A stretch of DNA of 64,000 nt from the NCBI RefSeq assembly GCF_012295575.1, contig NZ_CP051180.1:3472001-3536000 (forward strand), in the 5' to 3' direction. The notes under the pieces are model-generated. The model was not told the DNA's origin and did not search any database. It worked only from the letters and a program-made list of their open reading frames with translations. The translations under genes were made by a program, and so were the position numbers. This DNA comes from Ferrimonas lipolytica. GTDB taxonomy: Bacteria > Pseudomonadota > Gammaproteobacteria > Enterobacterales > Shewanellaceae. This document shows, piece after piece, positions 39,847 through 48,646 of the stretch (positions are counted from its first letter, which is position 1; each line of letters starts with the position of its first letter).

Positions 39847-41664
39847 GTGAAAACACCATTAGAGCAGTTTCATCTGGTGACCTTGTTGCGTCAACGGATG
39901 CAGGAGATGCCCGATGCCCCAGCGTTGCGTTATCAATCTGATAACCAGTGGCAAGATATTAGCTGGCAGCAGTTCGGTCTATTTGCTGATGGGATCTCAC
40001 GTGCACTGTTAGCGTTAGGACTTGAGGTACAAGACAAGATCGCGATCTTTGCACAGAATAGCCCTCAATGGACCATTGCCGATATCGCTGCGGCACAAAT
40101 TCGTGCGGTCAGTGCGCCAATTTACCCAACCAATACCACTGAACAGAGTGCGTACATTATCAATGACTCTGGGGCTAAAGTACTTTTTGTTGCAGGGCAA
40201 GAGCAATATCAAAAAGCGCTAGCTATTGTCGCTGATTGTCCGCAGCTACAACACATCGTGTTGATGGATAAAGAGTTAGCGAAGGTAGACTGTGCTATCG
40301 CAATTCACGGTTGGCAGGAGTTGTTGGATGGTGATCACCACCATCTCCAAGCTGGCTTGGACGCTCGTATTGATGACGTGCACCTTGATGATCTGTTTAC
40401 CCTTATCTACACCTCAGGTACTACAGGTGAACCCAAAGGGGTAATGCTGGACTCGCGTAACTTTGCCAGCGCTATTCGTCAGCACTGCGAGTTTATTCCG
40501 TTCCATAAAGGTGATGTTTCACTAGCGTTCCTACCTCTGTCTCATGTCTTTGAACGTGCATGGACGGTATATGCACTAAGCCAAGGTGGAACCAATGCAT
40601 ATTTGCTTAACCCTGGTGATGTTCAAGGCGCATTAACTGAGGTTCGGCCTCATGCGATGGCTGCAGTACCGCGTCTGTATGAGAAGATCTACTCGGCGGT
40701 AATGGATAAGGTCAATCAAGCACCTAAATCACGACAACGTCTGTTTCATTGGGCATTACAGCAGGGCTTAAATCACTTCCTCAAGGATCAAGGCGAGATG
40801 CGCTTTGGTCCGTGGCGAACACTTAAGTGGATATTGGCTGACCGACTGGTGTTGTCGAAGATCCGCAATAACTTAGGTGGGCGGTTAAATATGATGCCCT
40901 GTGGCGGTGCGGCATTGGATCCTCAGGTTGACCGCTTCTTCCAATCGGTTGGCTTGACTGTAATCTGTGGTTACGGCATGACCGAAACTACTGCGACGAT
41001 CTCTGCCAGTCGTCCGGGTAATATTGGTATCGGTGCCAACGGTACCCCATTAGCAGATGTCGAAGTTAGAATAAGCGATAACGATGAGATTCAGGTTCGT
41101 GGTGATACGGTCATGCGGGGTTATTACAATCGTCCCGACGCTGATGCTGAAGCTTTTACTGAAGATGGTTGGTTACGAACCGGTGATTGCGGTCGTTTAG
41201 ACGAGCGTGGTCGGTTGGTGATTACCGATCGCATCAAAGAGCTAATGAAAACCTCGAACGGCAAGTATATTGCGCCGCAGCGAGTTGAAGGCATGGTTGC
41301 CCGTGAGCCGATGGTAGAGCAAGTAGCTATTATTGCTGACGCTCGTAACTACGTTTCCGCATTGATTGTGCCTGCCTTTGAGGCGTTGGAGCACTGGGCT
41401 AAAGAACGTAACATCACCTACAAAGATAAGTTAGAGCTGCTCGAAAATAGTAAGGTTATCGCACTGTTTGAGGAACGCCTTAAAGAGGTTCAACACGAAC
41501 TGGCTAAATTCGAGCAGGTTAAGAAATTTACCCTGATGAACCGTGAGTTTTCAATGAAGCTTGGTGAAATCACACCGACGATGAAACTACGCCGGAAAGT
41601 GATCAATCAGCGTTTTGCTGCTGAGATTGAACAGATGTATAAGAAGGTCGTTCGACCAGAGTAA
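39847..41664 (+). CDS. AMP-dependent long-chain fatty acid-CoA ligase
   Basis: Activates long-chain fatty acids with ATP and CoA through an acyl-adenylate. 605 residues with the ANL-family motifs: P-loop YTSGTTGEPKGVML (about residues 190-203), GYGMTETTATIS (A5), WLRTGDCGRLDERGRLVITDRIKELMKTSNGKYIAPQ region (A7-A8) and a C-terminal Lys in TPTMKLRRK. It resembles the FadD15/plant-type LACS group more than E. coli FadD. GTG 39847 follows CAGGAG. A hotdog thioesterase is next on the same strand, after a terminator. Confidence 0.93.
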   Translation: MKTPLEQFHLVTLLRQRMQEMPDAPALRYQSDNQWQDISWQQFGLFADGISRALLALGLEVQDKIAIFAQNSPQWTIADIAAAQIRAVSAPIYPTNTTEQSAYIINDSGAKVLFVAGQEQYQKALAIVADCPQLQHIVLMDKELAKVDCAIAIHGWQELLDGDHHHLQAGLDARIDDVHLDDLFTLIYTSGTTGEPKGVMLDSRNFASAIRQHCEFIPFHKGDVSLAFLPLSHVFERAWTVYALSQGGTNAYLLNPGDVQGALTEVRPHAMAAVPRLYEKIYSAVMDKVNQAPKSRQRLFHWALQQGLNHFLKDQGEMRFGPWRTLKWILADRLVLSKIRNNLGGRLNMMPCGGAALDPQVDRFFQSVGLTVICGYGMTETTATISASRPGNIGIGANGTPLADVEVRISDNDEIQVRGDTVMRGYYNRPDADAEAFTEDGWLRTGDCGRLDERGRLVITDRIKELMKTSNGKYIAPQRVEGMVAREPMVEQVAIIADARNYVSALIVPAFEALEHWAKERNITYKDKLELLENSKVIALFEERLKEVQHELAKFEQVKKFTLMNREFSMKLGEITPTMKLRRKVINQRFAAEIEQMYKKVVRPE

Positions 41665-41679
41665 TCTTCACATCTAACT

Positions 41680-41706
41680 AAAAGGCTCCCAAGTGGAGCC
41701 TTTTTT
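41680..41706 (+). terminator. Rho-independent terminator after the acyl-CoA ligase gene
   Basis: Stem AAAAGGCTCC / GGAGCCTTTT with a CAAGT loop and extra T. Confidence 0.9.
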
Positions 41707-41752
41707 GATGTAGCTTGAACAACATATCGACATATAAGGTAAGGACGGCTTG

Positions 41753-42148
41753 ATGTTCGAGTTACAGCTAACCCCGCGATTCATGGAAACCGATGCGTTG
41801 GGGCACATCAACAACACGGTGATACCAGTGTGGTTTGAAGAGGGGCGGACGCCGATCTTTGAGCTGTTTGTTCCTACGCTTGATCTAAAACGTTGGAACC
41901 TTATTTTGGCTAAGATCAGCGTCGATTTTGTGGCTCAGATTTATTACGGCTCACCGGTCTTGATACAAACCAGCATCAGTAAGATCGGAAACAGTTCATT
42001 TGAGGTTGCCCAGCAGGTGGTGCAAGACGATAAGGTCGTTGCTCAAGGTTTGGCGGTAATGGTGCACTTCGACTACGAGCATCAACGTGCAGCGCCAATA
42101 CCTACAGATATTCGCACTAAGATGACAGAACACCTGCAACTGGCATAA
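41753..42148 (+). CDS. Acyl-CoA thioesterase, 4HBT hotdog fold
   Basis: 131-residue hotdog protein of the 4-hydroxybenzoyl-CoA thioesterase group. The active-site helix motif METDALGHINNTVIPVWFEEGR (starting near residue 11) has the D-x-x-GH-x-NN signature; Asp and Asn are present. ATG 41753 follows AAGGAC; TTG 41750 is one codon upstream and less likely. It follows an acyl-CoA ligase, so a role in fatty acyl-CoA turnover is plausible, but its substrate is unknown. Confidence 0.88.
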   Translation: MFELQLTPRFMETDALGHINNTVIPVWFEEGRTPIFELFVPTLDLKRWNLILAKISVDFVAQIYYGSPVLIQTSISKIGNSSFEVAQQVVQDDKVVAQGLAVMVHFDYEHQRAAPIPTDIRTKMTEHLQLA

Positions 42149-42204
42149 ATCTGAAACAAATAAGGGCGCCACTAATGGGCGCCCCTGTTGTAACGATTAA
42201 TCGG

Positions 42205-42882
42205 TTACAGTTTGATGGTATCGAAGCTGTTGTGAACGCTGTGCTTACCGGTAAACAGACCATCCTTACGAACCATTTGTAAGGTTTGGATACCGGCTTC
42301 AGCGGCGGCATTAAGCTCTTCTAGGTCATCAGATACAAACAACACCTGACGTGGCCATAACGAGATGGTATTGAGAATGTTCTTGTAGGCTTGTACGGTT
42401 TTTTTCTGACCTAAGTTAGTGTCAAAGTGACCGTAAAACAGGTTGCTGAGATCACCTTGCTCGCTGTAACGGAACAGCAGTTCCTGTGCGTCTGCTGAGC
42501 TAGATGAATAGCTGTAAAGGCGTTTACCCTGTTGCTGCCACTGTTGCAGTGCCGTTGCGGCATCCGCAAAGATATGCCCCTGATAGTCACCCTTCAGGTA
42601 ACCTTGCTGCCAGATCAGTCCTTGCAAGGTTTTAAGTGGCGTCGCTTTGTTATCGTGCTCAATCCACTCTAACAGCAACGATGTGATTTGCGCTAAATCG
42701 GCGTTGTTTTGGTTGCTGATCCGACGCACGTCTTGCAGTAATGCGGCAACAGTAAAATCGTTATGATGCTCTTGCAAAAAAGTAGGTAAGGCCTCGGCAG
42801 AGTATTGAAACAACACCTCCTTGATGAAGGAAAAATCGGTAGTCGTACCGGCGGTGTCGACAATAATTGCTTGAATTCCCAT
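42205..42882 (-). CDS. mtnC: Enolase-phosphatase E1 (acireductone synthase)
   Basis: HAD-superfamily enzyme of methionine salvage that enolises and dephosphorylates 2,3-diketomethylthiopentyl-1-P. 225 residues; KATPLKTLQGLIWQQGY and LYSYSSSSADAQELLF are strong MtnC signatures, with VLFVSDDLEELNAAAEAG as HAD motif III. HAD motif I reads VDTAGTT instead of the usual D-x-E-G-T-T, so Ala replaces Glu at the third position. I recall the same variant in Shewanella-type MtnC proteins. No other mtn genes are nearby. Confidence 0.9.
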   Translation of the reverse strand: MGIQAIIVDTAGTTTDFSFIKEVLFQYSAEALPTFLQEHHNDFTVAALLQDVRRISNQNNADLAQITSLLLEWIEHDNKATPLKTLQGLIWQQGYLKGDYQGHIFADAATALQQWQQQGKRLYSYSSSSADAQELLFRYSEQGDLSNLFYGHFDTNLGQKKTVQAYKNILNTISLWPRQVLFVSDDLEELNAAAEAGIQTLQMVRKDGLFTGKHSVHNSFDTIKL

Positions 42883-43171
42883 GTGTTACTTCCTAGTTGG
42901 CGCAGTAAAGACTAAATAGCTGAAACAACACTGTTAACGGTAATGTGCTGCCATATGCTGCTCTGATCGATCGTCGACGTGTCAGTGTTACCTACCATCG
43001 AAGCGCGATAATCAGTAGTGATTATGCTGCAATTGTAAGTTGAATGTGACAGTTGGAAAACCCCTATTTGATTTAACTGATTAATATCAATCGAAAACGG
43101 TTCATCGCTATCTTTTTGCTGGTGAATTTGTATTCTGATTTGAGCATTTTGTTTCTAAGGGTGGGGTGGGG

Positions 43172-44437
43172 ATGGTATTGCAACAGCAGTTTAGCCAATG
43201 GTTAACCGGTCTTGGTATACCTGTTAGTGCCGACGGGCCATTGTTAGCATTACTATTGGTTTCGGTATTGATGGTTGTTGCTTGGCTCTCACAGCGAATC
43301 AGTTTGGCGATAGCCAGCGGTCTAATGACCAAGTTAAGTCTTCGACTCACAGGACCATGGCAGCGTGGGCTCAAAAAGTATCGTGTTCTACATAAAGCTG
43401 CTCGGTTGGTGCCTGTCGTGGTGTTTGGTTGGGGGCTACCGTTAACTGCGCAGCCGTGGCCATGGTTGCACCAGCAAACCGACAAGCTGCTGCAGCTATG
43501 GTTGTTAGTGGTTGTAGCCATGTTACTGTTTTCTGTATTGGACACCGCTTTTGATGCCTTAGTTAATCACAGTTTAAGCCGGCGTTTACCACTGCAAAGC
43601 ATGGTGCAGCTGAGCAAACTGTTTCTGGTGTTGATCTGCCTTATTTTAGCACTGTCAGCGTTAATGGGGCGGTCGCCTCTATATCTATTGTCTGGTCTTG
43701 GTGTTGCTACTGGTCTGTTATTACTGATCTTTAGAGACACTATTCTCGGCTTTGTGGCTGGGATTCAACTCTCCATCAATGGCATGGTTAGCCGTGGTGA
43801 TTGGGTTCAGATCGATCAGTTTGGTGCCGACGGTGATGTTATAGAGGTGAGCCTAACTACGGTTAAGGTACAGAACTGGGATAAAACCATCACTATGGTG
43901 CCGGCCTATGCGATGGTTTCCAATGCGTTTCGTAACTGGCGCGGTATGTCAGAAAGCGGCGGGCGCCGCATAAAAAGGTCATTACTGCTCGACCAACACT
44001 CGGTGGCATTTGTTGATGAAAAACTGTTAGTTCGGTTAGCAGAGATAAACCTATTAAAGCCCTACTTAGATTCAAAACATGTCGAGCTTGACCTAGCCAA
44101 TGCGGCGCTGCCAAACCCACAGCAGCTAACCAATGGTCGCCGGTTAACAAATATCGGCTGTCTGCGCGCTTATCTGGTGGCTTATCTGAAACACCACCCT
44201 ATGGTGCATCAACAATTGACGTTATTGGTACGTCAGTTAGCACCTTCGGCAGAGGGGCTACCTATTGAGATCTACTGCTTTAGTAACGACACCCGTTGGG
44301 AACAATATGAAGATCTGCAGGCAGATATATTCGATCACGCCTTGGCGATTTTACCGCAGTTCGAGCTACGCACTATGCAACAACCCACAGGGGCAGATAT
44401 GCGTCAGCTAACTCGCGCCAATGTTGCAGTGGATTAA
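43172..44437 (+). CDS. ybdG: Mechanosensitive channel, YbdG/MscM type
   Basis: MscS-superfamily channel protecting against osmotic downshock. 421 residues from ATG 43172 (a GTG at 43166 would add two). About five membrane helices; the pore-lining helix and beta domain run LLSGLGVATGLLLLIFRDTILGFVAGIQL then GDWVQIDQFGADGDVIEVSLTTVKVQNWD, closely matching E. coli YbdG, as does GMSESGGRRIKRS and the C-terminal IQADIFDH-like QADIFDHALAI. Ahead lies GGGTGGGG. A hairpin follows the stop. Confidence 0.92.
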   Translation: MVLQQQFSQWLTGLGIPVSADGPLLALLLVSVLMVVAWLSQRISLAIASGLMTKLSLRLTGPWQRGLKKYRVLHKAARLVPVVVFGWGLPLTAQPWPWLHQQTDKLLQLWLLVVVAMLLFSVLDTAFDALVNHSLSRRLPLQSMVQLSKLFLVLICLILALSALMGRSPLYLLSGLGVATGLLLLIFRDTILGFVAGIQLSINGMVSRGDWVQIDQFGADGDVIEVSLTTVKVQNWDKTITMVPAYAMVSNAFRNWRGMSESGGRRIKRSLLLDQHSVAFVDEKLLVRLAEINLLKPYLDSKHVELDLANAALPNPQQLTNGRRLTNIGCLRAYLVAYLKHHPMVHQQLTLLVRQLAPSAEGLPIEIYCFSNDTRWEQYEDLQADIFDHALAILPQFELRTMQQPTGADMRQLTRANVAVD

Positions 44438-44443
44438 AGGGAA

Positions 44444-44473
44444 GCACTAGCCATCTGCACTGATGGCTAGTGC
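44444..44473. terminator. Hairpin between convergent ybdG and ZIP genes
   Basis: Perfect 12-bp stem GCACTAGCCATC / GATGGCTAGTGC with a 6-nt loop, followed at once by the palindrome CCACTGATCAGTGG (44474-44487), which overlaps the ZIP stop. There is no T-tract, so intrinsic termination is uncertain. Confidence 0.5.
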
Positions 44474-44480
44474 CCACTGA

Positions 44481-45275
44481 TCAGTGGGCGTGTTCGCCTT
44501 CGTGCAGGTGCAGTTGATGTTCTTCAACATGCCCACTTGGATCGTCGTGATCATGATGACTGTGTCCAAAGAACAGCATCATTGAAGATAAAAATAGCAC
44601 CCCAATGGCGGCACCAATGTAGTGGCCGGAACTTAATTTAGAGCGCTGACTGTGACTATGGTCGTGTTCACCATCGTGGTGATGTTCATGAGGACGATGG
44701 AGCAGCACATGCATTATTGAACCAGTTACAAAGGCTTGCAGCCAGACTAATTGGTCTGCAGCAAATAGGTGGTGTAATTCATCGCCAGCGAGGAAGCCAA
44801 TTACCGTTAGCACCATCATCATCAATAGCACGGTTGCAGCAACCATGCGGCCAAAGGCAGGGCGCAGTAGCCACCAAATCGCTAACCCCGCCGGCAAGCG
44901 ATGGAGGACAACCCCGAGCGCCAACATGCCATTGGTTTCTTCTTGTGCTAGGGCGACAGCACTGCCATCGGTGATGGTGTGGATCAGCAGTCCGACTAGA
45001 CCCAATACCAAGGTGATGTTATGGGTGTAGTTGGATACCTTGCTAAATAGTTTTTCTGCGATTGAAGGGCCGGCTATCCCCAATAATACAAAGGGTATTA
45101 TCGACCAACCCGCCTGTTGCCACAGATGCGGCAAGATATCGAACAGCACCAAGCCGCTTAATGCCACCAGCACAAATGCGCTGATCCCATTTAGGAACCG
45201 AGTGTGTTGACGTAGACCGTGATAGAGCAATGGTCCGAAGGCTAAAACCAACAGGCTGGCGATTAAGTAATGCAT
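44481..45275 (-). CDS. ZIP-family metal transporter, His-rich
   Basis: 264-residue inner-membrane protein with about eight helices. Conserved metal-site residues are in helix 4 (LLIHTITDGSAVALA) and helix 5 (VVLHRLPAGLAIW), matching the H-N/T-x3-D and H-x3-E patterns loosely (Pro replaces Glu). A cytoplasmic loop (HEHHHDGEHDHSHS) and the C-terminus (HSHHDHDDPSGHVEEHQLHLHEGEHAH, split here only for reference) are His/Asp/Glu-rich, fitting Zn2+ or other divalent-metal binding. Direction of transport is unknown. It starts 4 bp after the HD-GYP gene and is probably cotranscribed with it. Confidence 0.82.
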   Translation of the reverse strand: MHYLIASLLVLAFGPLLYHGLRQHTRFLNGISAFVLVALSGLVLFDILPHLWQQAGWSIIPFVLLGIAGPSIAEKLFSKVSNYTHNITLVLGLVGLLIHTITDGSAVALAQEETNGMLALGVVLHRLPAGLAIWWLLRPAFGRMVAATVLLMMMVLTVIGFLAGDELHHLFAADQLVWLQAFVTGSIMHVLLHRPHEHHHDGEHDHSHSQRSKLSSGHYIGAAIGVLFLSSMMLFFGHSHHDHDDPSGHVEEHQLHLHEGEHAH

Positions 45276-45279
45276 AGAG

Positions 45280-46437
45280 TTATAGGTAATTTCTCGGGTC
45301 TAGTCGGTACTCTTCCGGTTTCACCGCTCGTACAATTTTCTCGTTAGTACCAGCGAGGGCAAGGTCGAGCTCTTCATTCATTACGTGTGTATTACTGCGA
45401 GTGCTGTAGATAACTTTCACGATTGGCAGTAATGGTGTCGTGGTTGCATCGATAACGATTGCGATCATGCCGTTGGATAGTTCAACAAAGCTTCCTGGAG
45501 GGTATACCCCAACGCAGTTAATGAACTGATGCAACAACGCCTCATCGAGCTGATTTGGGGTCATATTGCGTAGGATTTTCATCGCTTGTGGCCCCGTCAT
45601 GCCATCTCGGTAAACACGGTCTGCAGTCAGGGCGTCGTAGATGTCACAGATGGCAATCATTCTGCCGTACTTACTGATCTGATTGCCTGACAGACCAGCA
45701 GGATAACCACTACCGTCTATCTTCTCGTGGTGCTGAGCGGCTACATCAAGGCTGATTTGATTAAGACCTGGGGTGGCTTTCATGATGTCACGGCTGTAGG
45801 CCGCGTGAGAGCGCATAATAATAAACTCGGGCTCAGACAGTTTTCCCGGCTTGTTGAGGATCTTTTCCGGTACCTTGATCTTGCCTATATCGTGCAGCAG
45901 TGAACCAACACAAAGGTGGTGCAGTTCTTGACCACTAAAGCCGAGCTGACGACCAAACATCACCATCAAAATCGCGACGCCGATGGAGTGTTCTAGTAGG
46001 TAGTCGTCTTTTTGTTTGATCAGTCTTAAGCAGCTAAGTGCGCTTGGATTGCGAAACACACTTTCAATGAATTCATCCGCTGTAGCACCAACTTCATCCA
46101 GGTTGATGGCATCACCTTTAAATAGGCTCTCCATCGTCTGTTGTTGTAACTTACGTGCTTGTCGATAAAGCTTACGAGCTTGAGGAAGCTCTTCGAATGT
46201 TTTTTTCCGTACCGTAACTTTTTTGGCCTTGACCTTGGCGGCCATATTCAACGTTGGATTGATGGTTGATTGGCTCAAATCAACAACTACCGACATAACA
46301 CCTCGTTGCTGCATCACACGCAAAATACGTGGATCTTTAATGAGACCTTTTTGCCGGATCCCAAGCTCATCATGGCCGGGTATATCGGTGATATACATGC
46401 CGATGGTCACTTGGTGAAGTGGGACGGTTTTAATCAT
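45280..46437 (-). CDS. HD-GYP domain c-di-GMP phosphodiesterase
   Basis: 385 residues: an N-terminal DUF3391 domain (MIKTVPLHQVTIGMYITDI...) then an HD-GYP domain at about residues 140-310 with HSIGV, LLHDIGKIKVP, HHEKIDGSGYPAGL and CDIYDALTADRVYRDG. All metal-site and GYP residues are intact, so c-di-GMP hydrolysis is expected. No sensory or transmembrane segment is seen; cytoplasmic. The ZIP transporter follows in the same direction. The 406-bp upstream gap to marC (46438-46843) shows no clear feature. Confidence 0.92.
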   Translation of the reverse strand: MIKTVPLHQVTIGMYITDIPGHDELGIRQKGLIKDPRILRVMQQRGVMSVVVDLSQSTINPTLNMAAKVKAKKVTVRKKTFEELPQARKLYRQARKLQQQTMESLFKGDAINLDEVGATADEFIESVFRNPSALSCLRLIKQKDDYLLEHSIGVAILMVMFGRQLGFSGQELHHLCVGSLLHDIGKIKVPEKILNKPGKLSEPEFIIMRSHAAYSRDIMKATPGLNQISLDVAAQHHEKIDGSGYPAGLSGNQISKYGRMIAICDIYDALTADRVYRDGMTGPQAMKILRNMTPNQLDEALLHQFINCVGVYPPGSFVELSNGMIAIVIDATTTPLLPIVKVIYSTRSNTHVMNEELDLALAGTNEKIVRAVKPEEYRLDPRNYL

Positions 46438-46843
46438 TGAATTGCAGATATCACTAGAAAGAGTAACACCACCGTATAATCGCGCATTTCTGCATAAGAA
46501 CCAATCAAAAATGGCATAAGGGCAACGGTAAATTGGTGTTTTTTTCTTGTTCGTTCAGCTTTTCGCCACTCATTACCCTACCCCCTTAATCTTGTATAAC
46601 AGGGATGTAGTGCTGGTTATCTCGATTTACGTTGAATCAGGTTAAGAATGGCTTGAGTTCTCTACCCTTACTGATAGTGTGTCGCCCAATTCTTACCGAA
46701 TAAATATACCCAGATTATTCAGACACTGAATTAGTGGAAATAATCGAAGGTTTAATCGAACAATTGGTAGCTAACTACGCTACACCATTAACCTTGTGGG
46801 TGAGTTTATTGTCATCCACACTAGCTATAAGTGAAGGAATAGA

Positions 46844-47428
46844 ATGGAAACGTTATCTGCGGCAGTAATGCTGTTTTTGATTATGGATCCGCTAGGCAAC
46901 CTGCCTATTTTTATGTCGGTATTGCGTCATGTTGAGCCGAAACGTCGACGTAACGTGTTGATCCGAGAGTTAATTGTCGCCTTGGTTATCATGTTCCTGT
47001 TTTTGTTCACTGGCGAAGCGATTCTTAGCTTCTTGAACCTGCGTGCAGAAAGCGTGTCTATTGCCGGTGGCATCATTCTGTTCTTAATTGCGATTAAGAT
47101 GATCTTCCCAACGGAAGGTGGGGTGTTGGGACATGACGGCGGGCAAGAGCCATTTGTGGTACCACTGGCTATTCCGTTAATCGCTGGTCCATCGGTATTG
47201 GCGGCGTTATTGCTGCTGGCTCATACGGATCCAACTCGCATGACAGATTGGTCATTTGCACTGTTTGGAGCGTGGGCAGCCAGTTCAGCCATCTTGTTGT
47301 TCTCTGGCGTATTCCACCGCATCTTGGGTGAGCGCGGCTTGATTGCAATTGAACGATTGATGGGGATGGTGCTGGTTATGATCTCAGTACAGATGTTCCT
47401 TGATGGCGTCGCTGAATATCTCAAGTAA
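46844..47428 (+). CDS. yhgN: MarC/YhgN-family membrane protein
   Basis: 194-residue, six-helix MarC-superfamily protein. LFLIMDPLGNLPIFMSVL (residues 10-27) and VPLAIPLIAGPSVLAALL (about 101-118) are the two pseudo-symmetric family motifs. Closest to the YhgN group by overall sequence. These are annotated as NAAT-type amino acid transporters; a substrate has not been shown. ATG 46844 follows GTGAAGGAA. Confidence 0.88.
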   Translation: METLSAAVMLFLIMDPLGNLPIFMSVLRHVEPKRRRNVLIRELIVALVIMFLFLFTGEAILSFLNLRAESVSIAGGIILFLIAIKMIFPTEGGVLGHDGGQEPFVVPLAIPLIAGPSVLAALLLLAHTDPTRMTDWSFALFGAWAASSAILLFSGVFHRILGERGLIAIERLMGMVLVMISVQMFLDGVAEYLK

Positions 47429-47445
47429 CGAGCGTTAGCCTGTTA

Positions 47446-47476
47446 CAACAAAGCCGTCCATTGGGCGGCTTTGTTG
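47446..47476. terminator. Bidirectional terminator-like hairpin after yhgN
   Basis: Eleven-bp stem CAACAAAGCCG / CGGCTTTGTTG around TCCATTGGG, between convergent genes. T-tract is poor on both sides. Confidence 0.65.
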
Positions 47477-47503
47477 ATCTTAGCGTGGCATAACTGGCAC
47501 AAA

Positions 47504-47770
47504 CTAGCTGTCTTGTGGCTCAGCGTAACGCCAGCTAAGTATGGCGAAAACGCCAAACAGCAATATATCTTGATAGATAAGCCAGGTGAGCGGTTTTTTC
47601 TGCCGTACCCGAAAACCTGCACAACAAGCGATGTGGCCAACAATGGTTAACTGCAACAACAGTTGAAGCAGCTGTTCATAGGGATCCGGCCAAGGCCAGA
47701 TTAAGTTTGCCAGTAGCAGAAACCATACTACCGCCATCGAAGTTTTAGCTAGGTATAACAACGTATTCAT
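47504..47770 (-). CDS. DUF1145 family membrane protein (YhhL-like)
   Basis: Small inner-membrane protein with three predicted helices. I start it at ATG 47770 (MNTLLYLAKTSMAVVWFLLLANLIWPWPDP), which follows AGGA and matches the family; the frame runs 34 more codons upstream but without similarity. 88 residues. Beside rsmD, as yhhL is in E. coli. Function unknown. Its start codon sits at the edge of an inverted-repeat segment (47769-47923). Confidence 0.78.
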   Translation of the reverse strand: MNTLLYLAKTSMAVVWFLLLANLIWPWPDPYEQLLQLLLQLTIVGHIACCAGFRVRQKKPLTWLIYQDILLFGVFAILSWRYAEPQDS

Positions 47771-47923
47771 ACCAGTCCTATTGAGTATTTGGGCTTTTAG
47801 TGCGCCGGGGAATTGTATCAAACAAGAGATTGAGTTTGCTGCTATTAGCTCTAGCTGCAAACTCGATAGCACGTTCTCAAACGATTAAAACGTCTAGTAA
47901 TTAGTTATCGATCGGATTGGTAT
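47769..47923. mobile_element. Diverged inverted-repeat segment before the DUF1145 gene
   Basis: 155 bp bounded by ATACCAGTCC (47769-47778) and, inverted, ATACCAATCC (47914-47923). The left end, ACCAGTCCTATTG, resembles ACCAATCCTAATTG at the ends of the 8886-9060 element. Inside, GAGTTTGC / GCAAACTC forms a hairpin around 47832-47863. It fills almost the whole gap between the DUF1145 start and the rsmD stop. A MITE relic is a suggestion only. Confidence 0.4.
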
Positions 47924-47925
47924 CG

Positions 47926-48531
47926 TTAACCTCTTCGGTAGAGGCGACTGAGTACTTGGCCACTCTTTTTCTCACGATGCAGTAGCCAGGTTGACGGCAC
48001 TTCAAGCTGTGCCAACTCCGCTTCCGATTCGACGTAGATCCAGCATTGCTCCGCAAGGTAGCCGTTAGCTTCTAGGGCGGCAATGGATCTATCGTATAGG
48101 TCTTGGCGAAACGGCGGATCAAGAAAAACCACATCAAACGACTGTGAAGCGCTCTTAGCGAGGTAACTGAGCGAGTCGCCATGGATCACCTCGGCGTGAT
48201 CTACGTTGAGATCGGCCAGGTTCTTCTGTAACTGTCTGGCTGCGTCTTTGTTGAGCTCCAACAAGGTGGCATGACTGGCATAACGTGATAATGCTTCAAG
48301 CCCAAGCGCACCACTGCCGCTAAAGCAATCGAGGATACGGGCGCCATCGATATCGTTCATTAACCAGTTAAACAGGGTTTCGCGAACACGATCTGTGGTT
48401 GGTCGCAACCCTTCTACGCAGGCTACCGGTAGGCGTCGCCCACGCCATTGGCCCGCAATTATGCGGATCTGACCATTGCCTTTGCGACTGGCGCTGTCAT
48501 TTTTATTACTGGAACGGCGCACTCTTGCCAT
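47926..48531 (-). CDS. rsmD: 16S rRNA (guanine966-N2)-methyltransferase RsmD
   Basis: Methylates G966 of 16S rRNA in assembled small subunits. 201 residues: IIAGQWRGRRLPV and LRPTTDRVRETLFNWL in the N-terminal part, SAM motif ILDCFSGSGALGLEALSR and the catalytic DVVFLDPPF. The first 20 residues are basic and poorly conserved. Divergent from ftsY, as in E. coli; 115 bp separate the two starts. Confidence 0.96.
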   Translation of the reverse strand: MARVRRSSNKNDSASRKGNGQIRIIAGQWRGRRLPVACVEGLRPTTDRVRETLFNWLMNDIDGARILDCFSGSGALGLEALSRYASHATLLELNKDAARQLQKNLADLNVDHAEVIHGDSLSYLAKSASQSFDVVFLDPPFRQDLYDRSIAALEANGYLAEQCWIYVESEAELAQLEVPSTWLLHREKKSGQVLSRLYRRG

Positions 48532-48646
48532 GATGACCTCGGATCCTGACCTATTTCTGGGTAAACTATGTTCCCAGAAAAATTCGCTATTTTAGCAGGG
48601 CGAGGGCCAATGTGGGCAGCCTCGACCAAGGTAAAGGACATAAAAT

